A stretch of 64,000 nucleotides of DNA from Pseudomonas hamedanensis. GTDB taxonomy: Bacteria > Pseudomonadota > Gammaproteobacteria > Pseudomonadales > Pseudomonadaceae. Within the stretch, counting starts at the first letter, position 1. Every line of letters begins with the position of its first letter. Location: contig NZ_CP077091.1 in the NCBI RefSeq assembly GCF_014268595.2, positions 1,944,501 through 2,008,500 of the forward strand, given 5' to 3'. Positions 38,335 to 48,387 of the stretch are shown here, piece after piece. The translations under genes were made by a program, and so were the position numbers. Under the pieces are notes generated by a model. It was given only the letters and a program-made list of their open reading frames with translations, did no database searches and was not told the DNA's origin.

Positions 38335-39900
38335 ATGCGTAACAACCAGCCCATTACACAACGCGAGCGGACCTTTCCAGCTCAGCAACGGTTGATCTCC
38401 ACCACCGATGCCAAGGGCGTGATCACCTACTGCAACGACGCGTTCGTTGAAATCAGCGGGTTTTCGCGGGAGGAACTGATCCGCGCGCCGCACAATCTGG
38501 TCCGTCACCCTGACGTGCCGTCGGCGGTGTTTTCGCACATGTGGGGCACACTGAAACAAGGCTTGCCATGGATGGGCATTGTCAAGAATCGCTGCAAATC
38601 CGGTGACCACTATTGGGTTAACGCCTATGTCACACCGGTGTTTGATGGCAGCCAGGTGATCGGTTACGAGTCGGTGCGCGTCAAGCCCACCGCCGAACAG
38701 ATCCGCCGCGCCGAAGCGCTCTACCAACGCATCAATCAGGGCAAGTCGGCGATTCCTTCGACGGACAAATGGCTGCCGATCCTGCAGGACTGGCTGCCGT
38801 TCATTCTGGTCAGCCAGTTGAGCTTCATGATCGGCGCGACGCTGAACTCGCAGTGGGGCTTCGCCCTCGCCGCCGCTCTGTCGGTGCCGCTGGGCCTGAT
38901 GGGCCTGCAATGGCAGCAACGCGGACTCAAGCGTCTGCTGCGCCTGGCCGAGCAGACCACCTCTGACCCGCTGATCGCGCAGATGTACACCGACAGCCGT
39001 GGCGCGCAGGCGCGTCTGGAAATGTCGATCCTCAGCCAGGAAGCCCGCCTGAAAACCTGCCTGACCCGTCTGCAGGACACCGCCGAACACTTGACCGATC
39101 AGGCCAAGCAGTCCGATGCCCTGGCACACAACAGCTCGACCGGCCTGGAACGCCAGCGCGTGGAAACCGAACAGGTCGCTACCGCCGTCAACCAGATGGC
39201 CGCCACCACCCAGGAAGTCGCCAGCCACGTGCAACGCACCGCTGACGCCACCCAGGAAGCCAATCGCCTGACCGGCCGCGGCCGCGACATCGCTGGCGAA
39301 ACCCGCGAAGCCATTCAGCGCCTGTCCGTGGTCGTCGGCGAAACCGGCCTGACCGTGACACAACTGGCCAAGGACAGCGACGAAATCGGCGGCGTGGTCG
39401 ACGTGATCAAAGGCATCGCCGACCAGACCAACCTGCTCGCCCTCAACGCCGCCATCGAAGCGGCGCGTGCTGGCGAGATGGGTCGCGGCTTCGCGGTTGT
39501 GGCTGACGAAGTCCGCCAACTGGCGCAACGCACCAGCGAATCCACCGGGCAGATCCATGCGCTGATCGCCAAGCTGCAACAGACCGCGTCTAGCGCCGTG
39601 CAAACCATGGAAGCCGGGCATCGCCAGGCCGAAGAAGGCGTGGCGCGGGTGCTGGAAGCGGATCAGGCACTGGTCGGCATCAGCGAAGCGGTCGCCAACA
39701 TCACCGACATGACCACCCAGATCGCCGCGGCGACCGAAGAACAAAGTGCGGTGGCTGAAGAAATCAGCCGCAACATCAGCAATATTTCGGAGTTGGCGGA
39801 TCAGACCTCGGAACAGGCGCATAACTCGGCGTTGCTGAGTGAAGAACTGACCAAGACTGCGAATACACAGTATTCGTTGGTGGCGCGGTTTAACCGCTGA
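38335..39900 (+). CDS. aer: Aerotaxis receptor (PAS plus methyl-accepting signalling domain)
   Basis: Protein of 521 residues. The N-terminal PAS domain (about 15-120, with [20 protein letters not shown]) would bind FAD and sense redox state. A hydrophobic hairpin near 155-200 anchors it to the membrane. The C-terminal half is the chemoreceptor signalling helix bundle with the hairpin tip [21 protein letters not shown] and [13 protein letters not shown]. Length and architecture match Pseudomonas Aer, which lies near the cbb3 oxidase genes in P. aeruginosa, as here. It should steer cells towards suitable oxygen levels through CheA/CheW. No Anr box is obvious upstream. Confidence 0.88.
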   Translation: MRNNQPITQRERTFPAQQRLISTTDAKGVITYCNDAFVEISGFSREELIRAPHNLVRHPDVPSAVFSHMWGTLKQGLPWMGIVKNRCKSGDHYWVNAYVTPVFDGSQVIGYESVRVKPTAEQIRRAEALYQRINQGKSAIPSTDKWLPILQDWLPFILVSQLSFMIGATLNSQWGFALAAALSVPLGLMGLQWQQRGLKRLLRLAEQTTSDPLIAQMYTDSRGAQARLEMSILSQEARLKTCLTRLQDTAEHLTDQAKQSDALAHNSSTGLERQRVETEQVATAVNQMAATTQEVASHVQRTADATQEANRLTGRGRDIAGETREAIQRLSVVVGETGLTVTQLAKDSDEIGGVVDVIKGIADQTNLLALNAAIEAARAGEMGRGFAVVADEVRQLAQRTSESTGQIHALIAKLQQTASSAVQTMEAGHRQAEEGVARVLEADQALVGISEAVANITDMTTQIAAATEEQSAVAEEISRNISNISELADQTSEQAHNSALLSEELTKTANTQYSLVARFNR

Positions 39901-39910
39901 CGGTTCTGGC

Positions 39911-39957
39911 GGCAACAAAAAACCCGGAGGGCGGGAGCTTCCGGGTTTTTTGTTGCC
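39911..39957 (+). terminator. Strong rho-independent terminator after aer
   Basis: Perfect 18-base arms at 39911-39928 and 39940-39957 (GGCAACAAAAAACCCGGA and complement), with an 11-base loop and a run of T in the 3' arm. The A-run on the other side lets it work in both directions. Confidence 0.9.
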
Positions 39958-39984
39958 TGCTGAAATTGACGGTGTCCGATAGAG

Positions 39985-40086
39985 CGCTTTCGCGAGCAGG
40001 CGAAGGCCTACACTGGATTCGCGGCGGCCACAGATTGTGTGCCTGATCACGATCCCCTGTAGGAGTGAGCCTGCTCGCGAATAGGC
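39985..40086. repeat. REP-type inverted pair, imperfect
   Basis: A partly decayed arm at 39985-40012 (GCTTTCGCGAGCAGGCGAAGGCCTACA) faces an intact arm at 40057-40086 (TGTAGGAGTGAGCCTGCTCGCGAATAGG). It lies between aer and the convergent DUF6124-like gene. Confidence 0.75.
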
Positions 40087-40103
40087 CATAACAGCCAGCG
40101 AAA

Positions 40104-40457
40104 TTATTGAGGCAACTTCAGCTTATCCAACAGTCGATTGACCAACAGTTCGTTCAGCATGATCACCTGTTGCAGCGCCAGCAGTGGTTTGCGTTCCGGG
40201 CCGCCTATTGAATTGGCGATGTTACCGGCCATGGCATGCGCGTATGAAAGCGACTCGCAGGCCTCGATCAACAGGATCTCGTCATCCAGCGAAGGATCGA
40301 CAACATAGACGGGGCGATATTTTGGCGAACCTGGCGGTGCTGCCAGGTCTTCGGGCCTGAGGTAGTAATCGAGGGCGCGGTCGGTGGCTTCTTTGACTTT
40401 TTGCGGATCGAGCGCGCGGTCGTGGGGGATTGGCGGGTTGGGGGTTACTTTGAACAT
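40104..40457 (-). CDS. Small DUF6124-like (DUF3077-type) Pseudomonas protein
   Basis: Protein of 117 residues starting MFKVTPNPP at 40457, with TGGAG upstream. The layout (MFKVTPNPP opening, A-x-DRALDYYL, then a C-terminal helical part with EACESLSYAHAMAGNI and QQVIMLNELLVNRLLD) is typical of a small family common in Pseudomonas with several paralogues per genome and no known function. A longer in-frame reading to 40622 runs through a structured leader and lacks a better ribosome site. Expression is probably governed by that leader. Confidence 0.75.
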   Translation of the reverse strand: MFKVTPNPPIPHDRALDPQKVKEATDRALDYYLRPEDLAAPPGSPKYRPVYVVDPSLDDEILLIEACESLSYAHAMAGNIANSIGGPERKPLLALQQVIMLNELLVNRLLDKLKLPQ

Positions 40458-40700
40458 GGGCGTGCTCCAGTTTCGGATATCGGGAGCCAGCACCCTCGCT
40501 ACCAAACGAAGGGTGGTGGCCATACGCAGGTTGGTAGACCGGTCGAAACGGGAAACCCGGCGCTCGCAAAGGAGCCCCACGCATGCCCACCATAAAAGCC
40601 GAGTCCCGAATCGGGACTGCATACGGTGACGCTATACAACGGTTTCGACGCGGGCTACCAAACCCCATCACTGTTTTTCAGTGACAGACAAACGATATAG
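40458..40700 (-). promoter_or_regulatory. Long structured leader upstream of the DUF6124-like gene
   Basis: No convincing gene, but dense secondary-structure potential: CTACCAA at 40499-40505 pairing with TTGGTAG at 40531-40537; GTCGAAAC at 40542-40549 with its inverse at 40642-40649; a near-perfect palindrome AGTCCCGA-A-TCGGGACT at 40602-40618; and hairpin TCACTG-TTTTT-CAGTGA at 40668-40684. The nonamer CTACCAAAC occurs at 40499-40507 and 40655-40663. I recall similar leaders before other members of this gene family in Pseudomonas, but cannot check here. Confidence 0.5.
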
Positions 40701-40855
40701 CCCACCGCCTAACCGCGTAAGCCGGCGGATTCTGGCGTACGCGTAGGCAACGGCGCAAGGAGTTGTAGCCGTTGTGGCGTAACGGCTGGTGTCTTGTAAA
40801 CGGGTTTGCGGGGTTATGTTTAAGCGGCGCGTTTGTGGGGATCAGGATTGGGGGC

Positions 40856-41130
40856 ATATCCGTTGCTGCGGTAACGGTTCCTTATGGTTTCGCTCTTACA
40901 GCGAGTCCCTTTTTCAAACGCCAAAAAGGAACCAAAAGGCTTTGCCCCCGGCGTACGGCCCGCTCGCTGGGGCTCGGGGTACCCTCGCTACGGTGTCCAT
41001 CAGGGGGCATCGTCTCCGGTTGGCTTCGCTGCACCTCCTCCCGATGTATGCGGCTTCGCCGCATGGCGCTACGCGCCTAACCCCCTGATGAACACCTACG
41101 CTCGGCCTGCCGAAGGGGCAGGAGATCAAA
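40856..41130 (+). repeat. Pseudomonas intergenic repeat, copy 1
   Basis: Begins with ATATCCGTTGCTGCGGTAA (40856-40874) and continues with TTTTTCAAACGCCAAAAAGGAACCAAAAGGC and CCCGCTCGCTGGGGCTCGGGGT. The same ordered blocks occur in inverse orientation at about 41400-41687. Overlapping open frames here have no homologue or ribosome site that I trust. A short CCAGAG tandem run follows at about 41135-41155. Confidence 0.7.
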
Positions 41131-41230
41131 AGCCAGAGCCAGAGCCAGAGCCAGATCAAAAGATCGCAGCCTTCGGCAGCTCACATTTGGATCGAGTGTC
41201 TATGATAGAAATCTGTCGGCCGGCAGGCGC

Positions 41231-41328
41231 CTTCGCGAGCAGGCTCACTCCTACAAGGGGGGCGGTGTACATCAGGAAGAATCAGGTCGGCTGCCAGGCC
41301 GCCTTCGCGAGCAGGCTCGCTCCCACAA
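41231..41328. repeat. Two REP-type units in the same orientation
   Basis: CTTCGCGAGCAGGCTCACTCC at 41231-41251 and GCCTTCGCGAGCAGGCTCGC at 41301-41320 are direct, not inverted, copies. They lie between the two inverted copies of the larger intergenic repeat. Confidence 0.8.
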
Positions 41329-41399
41329 AGACAAAAGCAAAGCAGCGCAGCTGCCCGCGGCGAAGCCGCCCCACTCAACAATGAGCGTTAGCTCGAGTA

Positions 41400-41687
41400 C
41401 CGCTCTTGATCTTGATCCACGGGCGACTTCGGAAGGCTGAGCGCAGGGATTGATCCGGGCGTGGGAGCGCAGCGACCGTACGACGCAGTCGTACACAGCG
41501 GAAGGAGGTGCAGCGAAGCAAACCGGAAACGCTGCGCCCGGATCGATCCCGGAGCGAAGGAACCCCGAGCCCCAGCGAGCGGGCCGAACGTAGGAGCAAG
41601 CCTTTTTGGTTACTTTTTCGGCGTCTGGAAAAAGTGACCCGCCGTAAGGGCGGAACCCTAAGTGGCCCTTACCGCAGCAACGGATAT
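41400..41687 (-). repeat. Pseudomonas intergenic repeat, copy 2 (inverted)
   Basis: Read on the minus strand from 41687: ATATCCGTTGCTGCGGTAA, then CACTTTTTCCAGACGCCGAAAAAGTAACCAAAAAGGC, then CCCGCTCGCTGGGGCTCGGGGT, the same block order as copy 1 with about a quarter of bases changed by eye. No gene is supported here. Confidence 0.7.
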
Positions 41688-41699
41688 ACACCCGAAAAA

Positions 41700-42377
41700 T
41701 CAACGAAAAAAACAAGCCACCGCCTGCGCGGCGCTAGCCAAATGCTGTTCATGGGTAAACCCGGAAACCTTCAACGGCTTCAAATCATGATCCCCCGCCA
41801 CCAGCCAAAACACCTCAATCCCCGACGCTAACAAATACCCCTCAACCGCCTCACGATTACCCAGCGCATCCCGCTCCCCCTGCACAATCAACGCCCGCGT
41901 ACGCAACGAAGCCAAATGCTCAACCCGCGGCTTCTCCGGTTTCCCCGCCGCATAAAACGGATACCCCAGACACACCAGCGCATCCACCCCCAACTCATCC
42001 GCCACCAGACTCGCCATCCGCCCGCCCATCGACTTGCCGCCAATCGCCAAAACCCCAGCGACATGACGCCGCACTTCGCCATACACCTCCCGCCAGCACT
42101 CCTGCAATTTCGGCGCAGGATTCGGCGGACGCTTGACACCATCCACCCGCCGCTGCGCCATATACGGAAACTCAAAGCGCAATACGTTGATACCCAGCGC
42201 AGCAAGACGCCCAGCCATATCCGACATCCAGTCACTGTCCATCGGCGCCCCCGCCCCGTGCGCCAGAATCAGAGTCGCCGAAGCCTTACCCGTGGCGGCA
42301 TCCCAAAGCCACCCATGATCACGCACACACTGCGCCCATTGATCCCCGTCAATACTGGCCTTGTGCTGTTTGTCCAT
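41700..42377 (-). CDS. Alpha/beta-hydrolase family protein
   Basis: Cytoplasmic hydrolase of 225 residues. The oxyanion region [14 protein letters not shown] is near residue 40, the nucleophile elbow [10 protein letters not shown] (GxSxG) near 115-120, an acidic residue in VQGERDALG near 170-175 and a C-terminal His in [10 protein letters not shown], a complete catalytic triad. It resembles the KANL3/Tex30-type or dienelactone-hydrolase-like family of small hydrolases. The substrate is unknown. It is divergent from the first ccoN gene, with only 90 bases between. Confidence 0.8.
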   Translation of the reverse strand: MDKQHKASIDGDQWAQCVRDHGWLWDAATGKASATLILAHGAGAPMDSDWMSDMAGRLAALGINVLRFEFPYMAQRRVDGVKRPPNPAPKLQECWREVYGEVRRHVAGVLAIGGKSMGGRMASLVADELGVDALVCLGYPFYAAGKPEKPRVEHLASLRTRALIVQGERDALGNREAVEGYLLASGIEVFWLVAGDHDLKPLKVSGFTHEQHLASAAQAVACFFR

Positions 42378-42467
42378 GCTTGCCTCGCTTTTAGTCTGCC
42401 TATAACTCCAGACGAAGGATTCGCGCCGTTCGCGCGCTCACTTCGGCTGAACCGTGGATGGGGAACC

Positions 42468-43892
42468 ATGAACACTTCTATCAGTACCGCCTACAACTAC
42501 AAGGTGGTCCGCCAATTCGCCATTATGACGGTGGTGTGGGGCATCGTCGGCATGGGCCTCGGGGTTTTTCTCGCGGCGCAATTGGTCTGGCCCGAACTCA
42601 ACTTCAATTTGCCCTGGACCAGTTTCGGCCGTCTGCGCCCGCTGCACACCAACGCGGTGATCTTCGCCTTCGGTGGCTGCGCGCTGTTCGCCAGCTCTTT
42701 CTACTCGGTACAACGCACCTGCCAGACGCAATTGTTTGCACCAAAAATCGCCGCGTTCTGCTTCTGGGGCTGGCAACTGGTGATTCTGCTGGCGGCGATC
42801 AGCCTGCCGCTGGGTTACACCAGTTCCAAGGAATACGCCGAGCTGGAATGGCCGATCGACATCCTGATCACTATCGTCTGGGTCGCCTACGCGATTGTGT
42901 TTTTCGGCACGATCATGCAGCGCAAGACCAAGCACATCTACGTGGGCAACTGGTTTTTCGGCGGGTTCATCATCACCGTGGCGATTCTGCACATCGTCAA
43001 CAACCTTGAGTTGCCGGTGAGTCTCACTAAATCCTACTCACTGTACGCCGGCGCCACCGACGCCATGGTGCAGTGGTGGTACGGCCACAACGCCGTGGGC
43101 TTTTTCCTCACCGCCGGCTTCCTCGGCATGATGTATTACTTCGTGCCGAAACAGGCCGAGCGGCCGGTGTATTCGTATCGCCTCTCAATCGTGCACTTCT
43201 GGGCGCTGATCACCCTGTACATCTGGGCCGGTCCGCACCACTTGCACTACACCGCGCTGCCGGACTGGGCGCAGTCGCTGGGCATGGTGATGTCGCTGAT
43301 TCTGCTGGCGCCGAGCTGGGGCGGCATGATCAACGGCATGATGACCCTCTCGGGCGCCTGGCATAAATTGCGCAGCGACCCGATCCTGCGCTTCCTCGTG
43401 GTGTCGCTGGCGTTCTACGGCATGTCGACCTTCGAAGGGCCGATGATGGCCATCAAGACTGTGAACGCCCTCTCCCACTACACCGACTGGACCATCGGCC
43501 ACGTACACGCCGGCGCCCTCGGCTGGGTGGCGATGATTTCCATCGGCGCGCTGTACCACATGATCCCGAAAATCTTCGGCCGAGCGCAGATGCACAGCAT
43601 CGGTCTGATCAACGCGCATTTCTGGCTGGCGACCATCGGCACCGTGCTCTACATCGCCTCGATGTGGGTCAACGGCATCGCCCAGGGCCTGATGTGGCGC
43701 GCGGTCAACGAGGACGGCACGCTGACGTACTCCTTCGTTGAAACCCTGGTGGCCAGCCATCCGGGCTTTGTTGTGCGACTGGTCGGCGGGGCGATTTTCT
43801 TGAGTGGCATGTTGCTGATGGCTTACAACACCTGGCGCACCGTGCGGGCCTCGCAGCCTGCTGACGTCGTTGCTGCCGCGCAGATGGCCTGA
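42468..43892 (+). CDS. ccoN: cbb3 cytochrome c oxidase subunit I (first copy)
   Basis: Catalytic subunit of the high-affinity cbb3 terminal oxidase, 474 residues with about twelve membrane helices. Heme and copper ligand regions are visible: [11 protein letters not shown] and [13 protein letters not shown], plus [11 protein letters not shown] chose the ATG at 42468 ([12 protein letters not shown]) because GGATGGGGA lies just upstream and the second copy starts the same way; a much longer upstream frame overlaps the divergent hydrolase. First gene of ccoNOQP. In P. aeruginosa the upstream operon of the tandem pair is the Anr-induced cco2, so by position this may be the equivalent. Confidence 0.95.
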   Translation: MNTSISTAYNYKVVRQFAIMTVVWGIVGMGLGVFLAAQLVWPELNFNLPWTSFGRLRPLHTNAVIFAFGGCALFASSFYSVQRTCQTQLFAPKIAAFCFWGWQLVILLAAISLPLGYTSSKEYAELEWPIDILITIVWVAYAIVFFGTIMQRKTKHIYVGNWFFGGFIITVAILHIVNNLELPVSLTKSYSLYAGATDAMVQWWYGHNAVGFFLTAGFLGMMYYFVPKQAERPVYSYRLSIVHFWALITLYIWAGPHHLHYTALPDWAQSLGMVMSLILLAPSWGGMINGMMTLSGAWHKLRSDPILRFLVVSLAFYGMSTFEGPMMAIKTVNALSHYTDWTIGHVHAGALGWVAMISIGALYHMIPKIFGRAQMHSIGLINAHFWLATIGTVLYIASMWVNGIAQGLMWRAVNEDGTLTYSFVETLVASHPGFVVRLVGGAIFLSGMLLMAYNTWRTVRASQPADVVAAAQMA

Positions 43893-43902
43893 GGAGTCCG
43901 CC

Positions 43903-44511
43903 ATGAAACACGAAACGATTGAAAAGAACGTCGGCCTGCTGATGCTGCTGATGGTGTTCGCCGTGAGCATCGGCGGCCTGACCCAGATCGTCCCGCTGTT
44001 TTTCCAGGACGTCACCAACAAACCGGTGGAAGGCATGAAGCCCTACACCGCGCTGCAACTGGAAGGTCGCGACATCTATATCCGCGAAGGCTGCGTCGGT
44101 TGCCACTCGCAGATGATCCGCCCGTTCCGCGCCGAAACCGAGCGCTACGGGCACTATTCGGTGGCCGGCGAAAGCGTCTGGGATCACCCGTTCCTGTGGG
44201 GTTCGAAACGCACCGGGCCGGACCTTGCCCGCGTGGGCGCGCGCTACTCGGATGACTGGCACCGCGCGCACTTGTACAACCCGCGCAACGTGGTGCCGGA
44301 ATCGAAGATGCCGGCCTACCCGTGGCTGGTCACGCAGGCGGTCGACAGCAGCCACACCGAAACCAAGCTGAAAACCATGCGCACCCTCGGCGTGCCGTAC
44401 ACCGACGACGACATCAGCGGCGCGGTCGCCAGCCTCAAGGGCAAGACTGAAATGGACGCGCTCGTCTCCTACCTGCAAGTGCTCGGCACTGCGATCAAGA
44501 GCAAGAGGTGA
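43903..44511 (+). CDS. ccoO: cbb3 oxidase monoheme cytochrome c subunit II (first copy)
   Basis: Membrane-anchored monoheme cytochrome c of 202 residues. An N-terminal transmembrane anchor (about 10-30, [14 protein letters not shown]) is followed by the heme site GCVGCHSQM near residue 65 and a Met ligand region (ESKMPAYPW). It passes electrons from CcoP to CcoN. It starts ten bases after ccoN with GGAGTCC upstream. It is nearly identical to the second copy except for a segment near residues 140-155 ([15 protein letters not shown]). Confidence 0.95.
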   Translation: MKHETIEKNVGLLMLLMVFAVSIGGLTQIVPLFFQDVTNKPVEGMKPYTALQLEGRDIYIREGCVGCHSQMIRPFRAETERYGHYSVAGESVWDHPFLWGSKRTGPDLARVGARYSDDWHRAHLYNPRNVVPESKMPAYPWLVTQAVDSSHTETKLKTMRTLGVPYTDDDISGAVASLKGKTEMDALVSYLQVLGTAIKSKR

Positions 44512-44516
44512 GCACG

Positions 44517-44714
44517 ATGATCATTGAAATGAGTGCAGGCCTGATCCGCGGCCTCGGCACGGTCGTGGTGTTTGTCGCGTTTGTCGGTTTGACCCTGTGG
44601 GTGTTCAACCGCAAGCGCACCCCGGAATTCGCCGAAGCGCGCCTGCTGCCGTTTGCCGACGAACCGCAACCCGAAACAATTTCCACCCCTGAAACAAGGA
44701 GTACCCGGCCATGA
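44517..44714 (+). CDS. ccoQ: cbb3 oxidase small subunit (first copy)
   Basis: Single-span protein of 65 residues. One transmembrane helix ([22 protein letters not shown]) is followed by a short cytoplasmic tail ending in an acidic stretch ([11 protein letters not shown]). It helps stabilise the cbb3 complex. The ATG at 44517 has AGAGGTGA five bases upstream; a GTG at 44508 is an alternative start. Its stop overlaps the ccoP start in ATGA. Confidence 0.85.
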   Translation: MIIEMSAGLIRGLGTVVVFVAFVGLTLWVFNRKRTPEFAEARLLPFADEPQPETISTPETRSTRP

Positions 44715-45664
44715 CCACCTTCTGGAGTACGTGGATCTGCGTACTGACCATTGGCAGCCTGATCGGCCTGACCTGGCTGCTGATCGGCACGCGCCGGGGC
44801 GAGACCAAGGGCAGCGTCGACCAGACCATGGGCCACAGCTTCGACGGCATCGAGGAGTACGACAACCCGCTGCCGCAGTGGTGGTTCATGCTGTTCGCCG
44901 GCACGCTGGTGTTCTCGGTGGGCTATCTGATTCTGTATCCGGGCCTGGGCAACTGGAAAGGTATCCTGCCGGGTTACGAGGACGGCTGGACCGGCGTTCA
45001 CGAGTGGGAAAAGGAAATGAACAAGGCCGACGCCAAATTCGGCCCGATCTTCGCCAAATTCGCGGCGATGCCGTTGGAAGAAGTGGCCAAGGATCCGCAG
45101 GCGCTGAAAATGGGCGGTCGCCTGTTCGCTTCCAACTGCTCGGTGTGCCACGGCTCGGATGCCAAGGGCGCGTTCGGTTTCCCTAACCTCGCCGACAGCG
45201 ACTGGCGCTGGGGCGGCGACGCCGAGACGATCAAGACCACGATCATGGGCGGGCGGATGGCGGCAATGCCGGCCTGGGGCGAAGTACTCGGCGAGGCCGG
45301 GGTGAAAAACGTTGCCGCGTATGTGCGCCATGAACTGGCCGGCCTGCCGCTGCCCGCCGACAGCAAGGCGGACCTGCAAGCCGGGCAACAGGCGTTCAGC
45401 ATCACTTGCGTAGCTTGTCATGGCGCCACCGGCCAGGGCACGCCCGCCATGGGCGCGCCAAACCTGACCCATCCGGCGGGCTTCATTTATGGCACCAGTC
45501 TGACCCAACTGGAACAGACCATTCGCCATGGTCGCCAGGGCCACATGCCAGCGCAGAATGAATTGCTGGGCAACGATAAAGTGCAATTGCTTGCCGCTTA
45601 TGTCTACAGTTTAAGCCATGGATTGAATACAGAAAAACTAATAACTGAAGACAGCAAAAAATAG
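44711..45664 (+). CDS. ccoP: cbb3 oxidase diheme cytochrome c subunit III (first copy)
   Basis: Membrane-anchored diheme cytochrome c of 317 residues. There are two N-terminal transmembrane helices, the linker motif [16 protein letters not shown], and two heme sites, CSVCH near residue 140 and CVACH near residue 235. It accepts electrons for the oxidase. It starts within the ccoQ stop (ATGA). It lacks a roughly ten-residue insertion present before [12 protein letters not shown] in the second copy. Confidence 0.95.
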   Translation: MTTFWSTWICVLTIGSLIGLTWLLIGTRRGETKGSVDQTMGHSFDGIEEYDNPLPQWWFMLFAGTLVFSVGYLILYPGLGNWKGILPGYEDGWTGVHEWEKEMNKADAKFGPIFAKFAAMPLEEVAKDPQALKMGGRLFASNCSVCHGSDAKGAFGFPNLADSDWRWGGDAETIKTTIMGGRMAAMPAWGEVLGEAGVKNVAAYVRHELAGLPLPADSKADLQAGQQAFSITCVACHGATGQGTPAMGAPNLTHPAGFIYGTSLTQLEQTIRHGRQGHMPAQNELLGNDKVQLLAAYVYSLSHGLNTEKLITEDSKK

Positions 45665-45679
45665 TAATTGCGCACATCG

Positions 45680-45708
45680 CTGCCGCAGCTTTCTCGCTGC
45701 GGCAGTTT
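45680..45708 (+). terminator. Terminator-like hairpin after the first cco operon
   Basis: Perfect 10-base stem CTGCCGCAGC / GCTGCGGCAG with a TTTCTC loop, followed by only three T residues, 16 bases after the ccoP stop. Confidence 0.7.
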
Positions 45709-46145
45709 CCCACCCCTTTGCGACGCATTGTCGCACCCCTGGCAACCTCTCCTTTCGAATCCCCGGAATCGGGTCTACGCTTCATCGAAGCGGACCGGCC
45801 AGCGTCGGTTTTCAGATCAATCCCGAGCGATGCGTTCGATGAACCGGCTGACAGATTCGCCGCAAACGCTGATGGATAACGGCTGTTGCGCCGATTGCCC
45901 TTCATCCCCCGATCACGACGCATGAAGATGCGCCGTCGACCGCGATCCGCAGCGCTGGTTTTTTTCGCTCGGTGCGACATTTTGTCAGCGGTCATTTTTG
46001 ACCCTACGCGGCGCATGGAAAGGCCGCAGAATCAGCGTTGGAAAGCATTGACCCAGGTCATGGCGCGTTGCAATGACCCCCTGCTCTCTGCATACTTGCG
46101 GCCGATTTTAATCCTAATAAAACACCCAAACCGTGGAACCTTAGA
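45709..46145 (+). other. Intergenic control region between the two cco operons
   Basis: About 440 bases in which I see no credible gene. It holds a small hairpin GGTCA-TTTT-TGACC at 45990-46003, an Anr-like half-palindrome at 46048-46061 and an AT-rich stretch just before the second ccoN (about 46105-46140). It should contain the promoter of the second operon. Confidence 0.5.
46048..46061 (+). promoter_or_regulatory. Weak Anr/FNR-like site upstream of the second ccoN
   Basis: TTGAC-CCAG-GTCAT compared with the consensus TTGAT-N4-ATCAA: correct spacing and seven of ten bases. The start codon is 84 bases downstream. Weak match; in P. aeruginosa the second operon is largely constitutive. Confidence 0.3.
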
Positions 46146-47588
46146 ATGAGCACAGCAATCAGTCCGACTGCTTATAACTATAAGGTAGTCCGCCAGTTCG
46201 CCATCATGACGGTGGTCTGGGGGATCCTTGGCATGGGGCTCGGTGTCTTCATTGCCTCGCAACTGGTCTGGCCGGAATTGAACTTCGGTCTGCCGTGGAC
46301 GAGCTTTGGACGCTTGCGCCCGTTGCACACAAACCTGGTGATTTTTGCCTTCGGTGGTTGTGCACTGTTCGCCACTTCCTACTATGTCGTGCAGCGAACC
46401 TGCCAGACGCGACTGATCTCCGACAGCCTCGCGGCCTTCACGTTCTGGGGCTGGCAAGCGGTCATCGTCGGCGCCATCATTACCTTGCCGCTGGGTTACA
46501 CCACCACCAAGGAATACGCCGAACTGGAATGGCCGCTGGCCATTTTGCTGGCGATTGTCTGGGTCACCTACGGTCTGGTGTTCTTCGGCACCATCACCAA
46601 GCGCAAAACCAAGCACATCTATGTCGGCAACTGGTTCTACGGCGCGTTCATCGTCGTGACCGCGATGCTGCACATCGTCAACCACATGTCGCTGCCGGTC
46701 AGCCTGTTCAAGTCGTACTCGGCTTATTCGGGCGCCACCGACGCAATGATTCAGTGGTGGTACGGCCATAACGCGGTGGGCTTCTTCCTCACCACCGGTT
46801 TCCTCGGGATGATGTACTACTTCGTGCCGAAACAGGCCGAACGTCCGATCTATTCCTATCGCCTGTCGATCGTGCACTTCTGGGCGCTGATCACCCTGTA
46901 CATCTGGGCCGGCCCGCACCACCTGCACTACACCGCCCTGCCGGACTGGGCACAATCGCTGGGCATGGCGATGTCGATCATTTTGCTGGCGCCAAGCTGG
47001 GGCGGCATGATCAACGGCATGATGACCCTCTCGGGCGCCTGGCATAAGCTGCGCACCGACCCGATCCTGCGTTTCCTCGTGGTGTCGCTGGCGTTCTACG
47101 GCATGTCGACCTTTGAAGGTCCGATGATGGCCATCAAGACCGTCAATTCGCTCTCGCACTACACCGACTGGACCATCGGCCACGTACACGCCGGCGCGCT
47201 CGGCTGGGTAGCGATGATCTCGATCGGCGCGATCTACCACATGATCCCGAAACTGTTCGGCCGTGCGCAGATGCACAGCACCGGGCTGATCAACGCGCAC
47301 TTCTGGCTCGCCACCATCGGCACCGTGCTCTACATCGCCTCGATGTGGGTCAACGGCATCACTCAGGGCCTGATGTGGCGCGCCATCAACGATGACGGCA
47401 CCCTCACGTATTCGTTCGTCGAAGCGCTGCAGGCCAGCCACCCGGGCTTCATTGTCCGTGCGCTGGGCGGTGCGTTCTTCGCCAGCGGCATGCTGCTTAT
47501 GGCGTACAACGTGTACCGCACCGTACGTGCGTCGGACCCGGTTGAAGCCGAAGCCGCCGCCAAGATTGCCGTCGTTGGAGCTCACTGA
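46146..47588 (+). CDS. ccoN: cbb3 cytochrome c oxidase subunit I (second copy)
   Basis: Catalytic subunit of 480 residues, very similar along its whole length to the first copy; differences cluster in the N-terminal third and at the extreme C-terminus ([15 protein letters not shown]). It carries the same heme/copper ligand regions [11 protein letters not shown] and [13 protein letters not shown]. It starts at [13 protein letters not shown]. Its stop overlaps the ccoO start by one base (TGATG). By synteny with P. aeruginosa, the downstream copy corresponds to the constitutive cco1 operon; that assignment is inference. Confidence 0.95.
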   Translation: MSTAISPTAYNYKVVRQFAIMTVVWGILGMGLGVFIASQLVWPELNFGLPWTSFGRLRPLHTNLVIFAFGGCALFATSYYVVQRTCQTRLISDSLAAFTFWGWQAVIVGAIITLPLGYTTTKEYAELEWPLAILLAIVWVTYGLVFFGTITKRKTKHIYVGNWFYGAFIVVTAMLHIVNHMSLPVSLFKSYSAYSGATDAMIQWWYGHNAVGFFLTTGFLGMMYYFVPKQAERPIYSYRLSIVHFWALITLYIWAGPHHLHYTALPDWAQSLGMAMSIILLAPSWGGMINGMMTLSGAWHKLRTDPILRFLVVSLAFYGMSTFEGPMMAIKTVNSLSHYTDWTIGHVHAGALGWVAMISIGAIYHMIPKLFGRAQMHSTGLINAHFWLATIGTVLYIASMWVNGITQGLMWRAINDDGTLTYSFVEALQASHPGFIVRALGGAFFASGMLLMAYNVYRTVRASDPVEAEAAAKIAVVGAH

Positions 47589-48196
47589 TGAAGCATGAAG
47601 CTGTCGAGAAGAATATTGGCCTGCTGGCCTTCTTCATGGTGATCGCCGTCAGCGTCGGTGGTCTGACCCAAATTGTTCCGCTGTTCTTCCAGGACGTCAC
47701 CAATAAGCCGGTCGAGGGCATGAAGCCACGCTCGGCGCTGGAACTGGAAGGCCGCGACGTCTACATCGCCAACGGTTGTGTCGGCTGCCACTCGCAGATG
47801 ATCCGTCCGTTCCGCGCTGAAACCGAACGCTATGGCCACTATTCGGTTGCCGGTGAAAGTGTCTGGGACCACCCATTCCTGTGGGGTTCCAAACGTACCG
47901 GCCCGGACCTGGCCCGTGTGGGCGGTCGTTACTCCGATGACTGGCAGCGTGCGCACTTGTACAACCCGCGCAACGTGGTGCCTGAGTCGAAAATGCCGGC
48001 TTACCCGTTCCTCGTGGAAAACAAGCTCGACGGCAAGGAAACCGCGAAAAAAATGGAAGTCTTGCGCACCCTCGGCGTGCCTTACACCGACGAAGACATC
48101 GCCGGTGCACAGGATGCCGTGAAGGGCAAAACCGAAATGGACGCGCTGGTGGCCTATCTGCAAGGCCTGGGCACCATCATCAAAAGCAAACGGTGA
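47588..48196 (+). CDS. ccoO: cbb3 oxidase monoheme cytochrome c subunit II (second copy)
   Basis: Monoheme cytochrome c of 202 residues with an N-terminal anchor and heme motif GCVGCHSQM. It is almost the same as the first copy apart from the stretch [17 protein letters not shown] near residues 140-156. Start and ccoN stop overlap in TGATG, indicating coupled translation. Confidence 0.95.
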   Translation: MKHEAVEKNIGLLAFFMVIAVSVGGLTQIVPLFFQDVTNKPVEGMKPRSALELEGRDVYIANGCVGCHSQMIRPFRAETERYGHYSVAGESVWDHPFLWGSKRTGPDLARVGGRYSDDWQRAHLYNPRNVVPESKMPAYPFLVENKLDGKETAKKMEVLRTLGVPYTDEDIAGAQDAVKGKTEMDALVAYLQGLGTIIKSKR

Positions 48197-48201
48197 ATCT
48201 G

Positions 48202-48387
48202 ATGGATATCGGGATGATTCGAGGCCTGGGCACCGTTGTCGTGATGGTGGCCTTTATCGGTCTGGCGTTGTGGGTGTTCAGCCCCAAGCGCAAGTCGGAG
48301 TTTGAAGACGCGACCTTGCTGCCTTTTGCGGATGATCCCGAAGCCATCAAGCACGTCGAGCAAGCTTCTAGGAGTAACAAAGAATGA
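48202..48387 (+). CDS. ccoQ: cbb3 oxidase small subunit (second copy)
   Basis: Single-span protein of 61 residues with helix [20 protein letters not shown] and the tail [10 protein letters not shown]. The ATG at 48202 follows CGGTGA; a GTG at 48193 is an alternative. The stop overlaps the ccoP start in ATGA, as in the first operon. Confidence 0.85.
   Translation: MDIGMIRGLGTVVVMVAFIGLALWVFSPKRKSEFEDATLLPFADDPEAIKHVEQASRSNKE

Noticed and set aside
38293..40089. Long minus-strand frame opposite aer
   Set aside because: Shadow of the helical heptad codons of the chemoreceptor; it also crosses the terminator.
40772..41715. Several overlapping frames of 80-170 residues on both strands
   Set aside because: They lie in the two inverted intergenic repeat copies and have no conserved motif or ribosome site.
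41916..42467. Long upstream extension of the first ccoN
   Set aside because: It overlaps the divergent alpha/beta hydrolase; the second ccoN copy starts at the equivalent of 42468.
45668..46149. Short frames between the cco operons
   Set aside because: No ribosome sites or recognisable protein features, and they cover the expected promoter.
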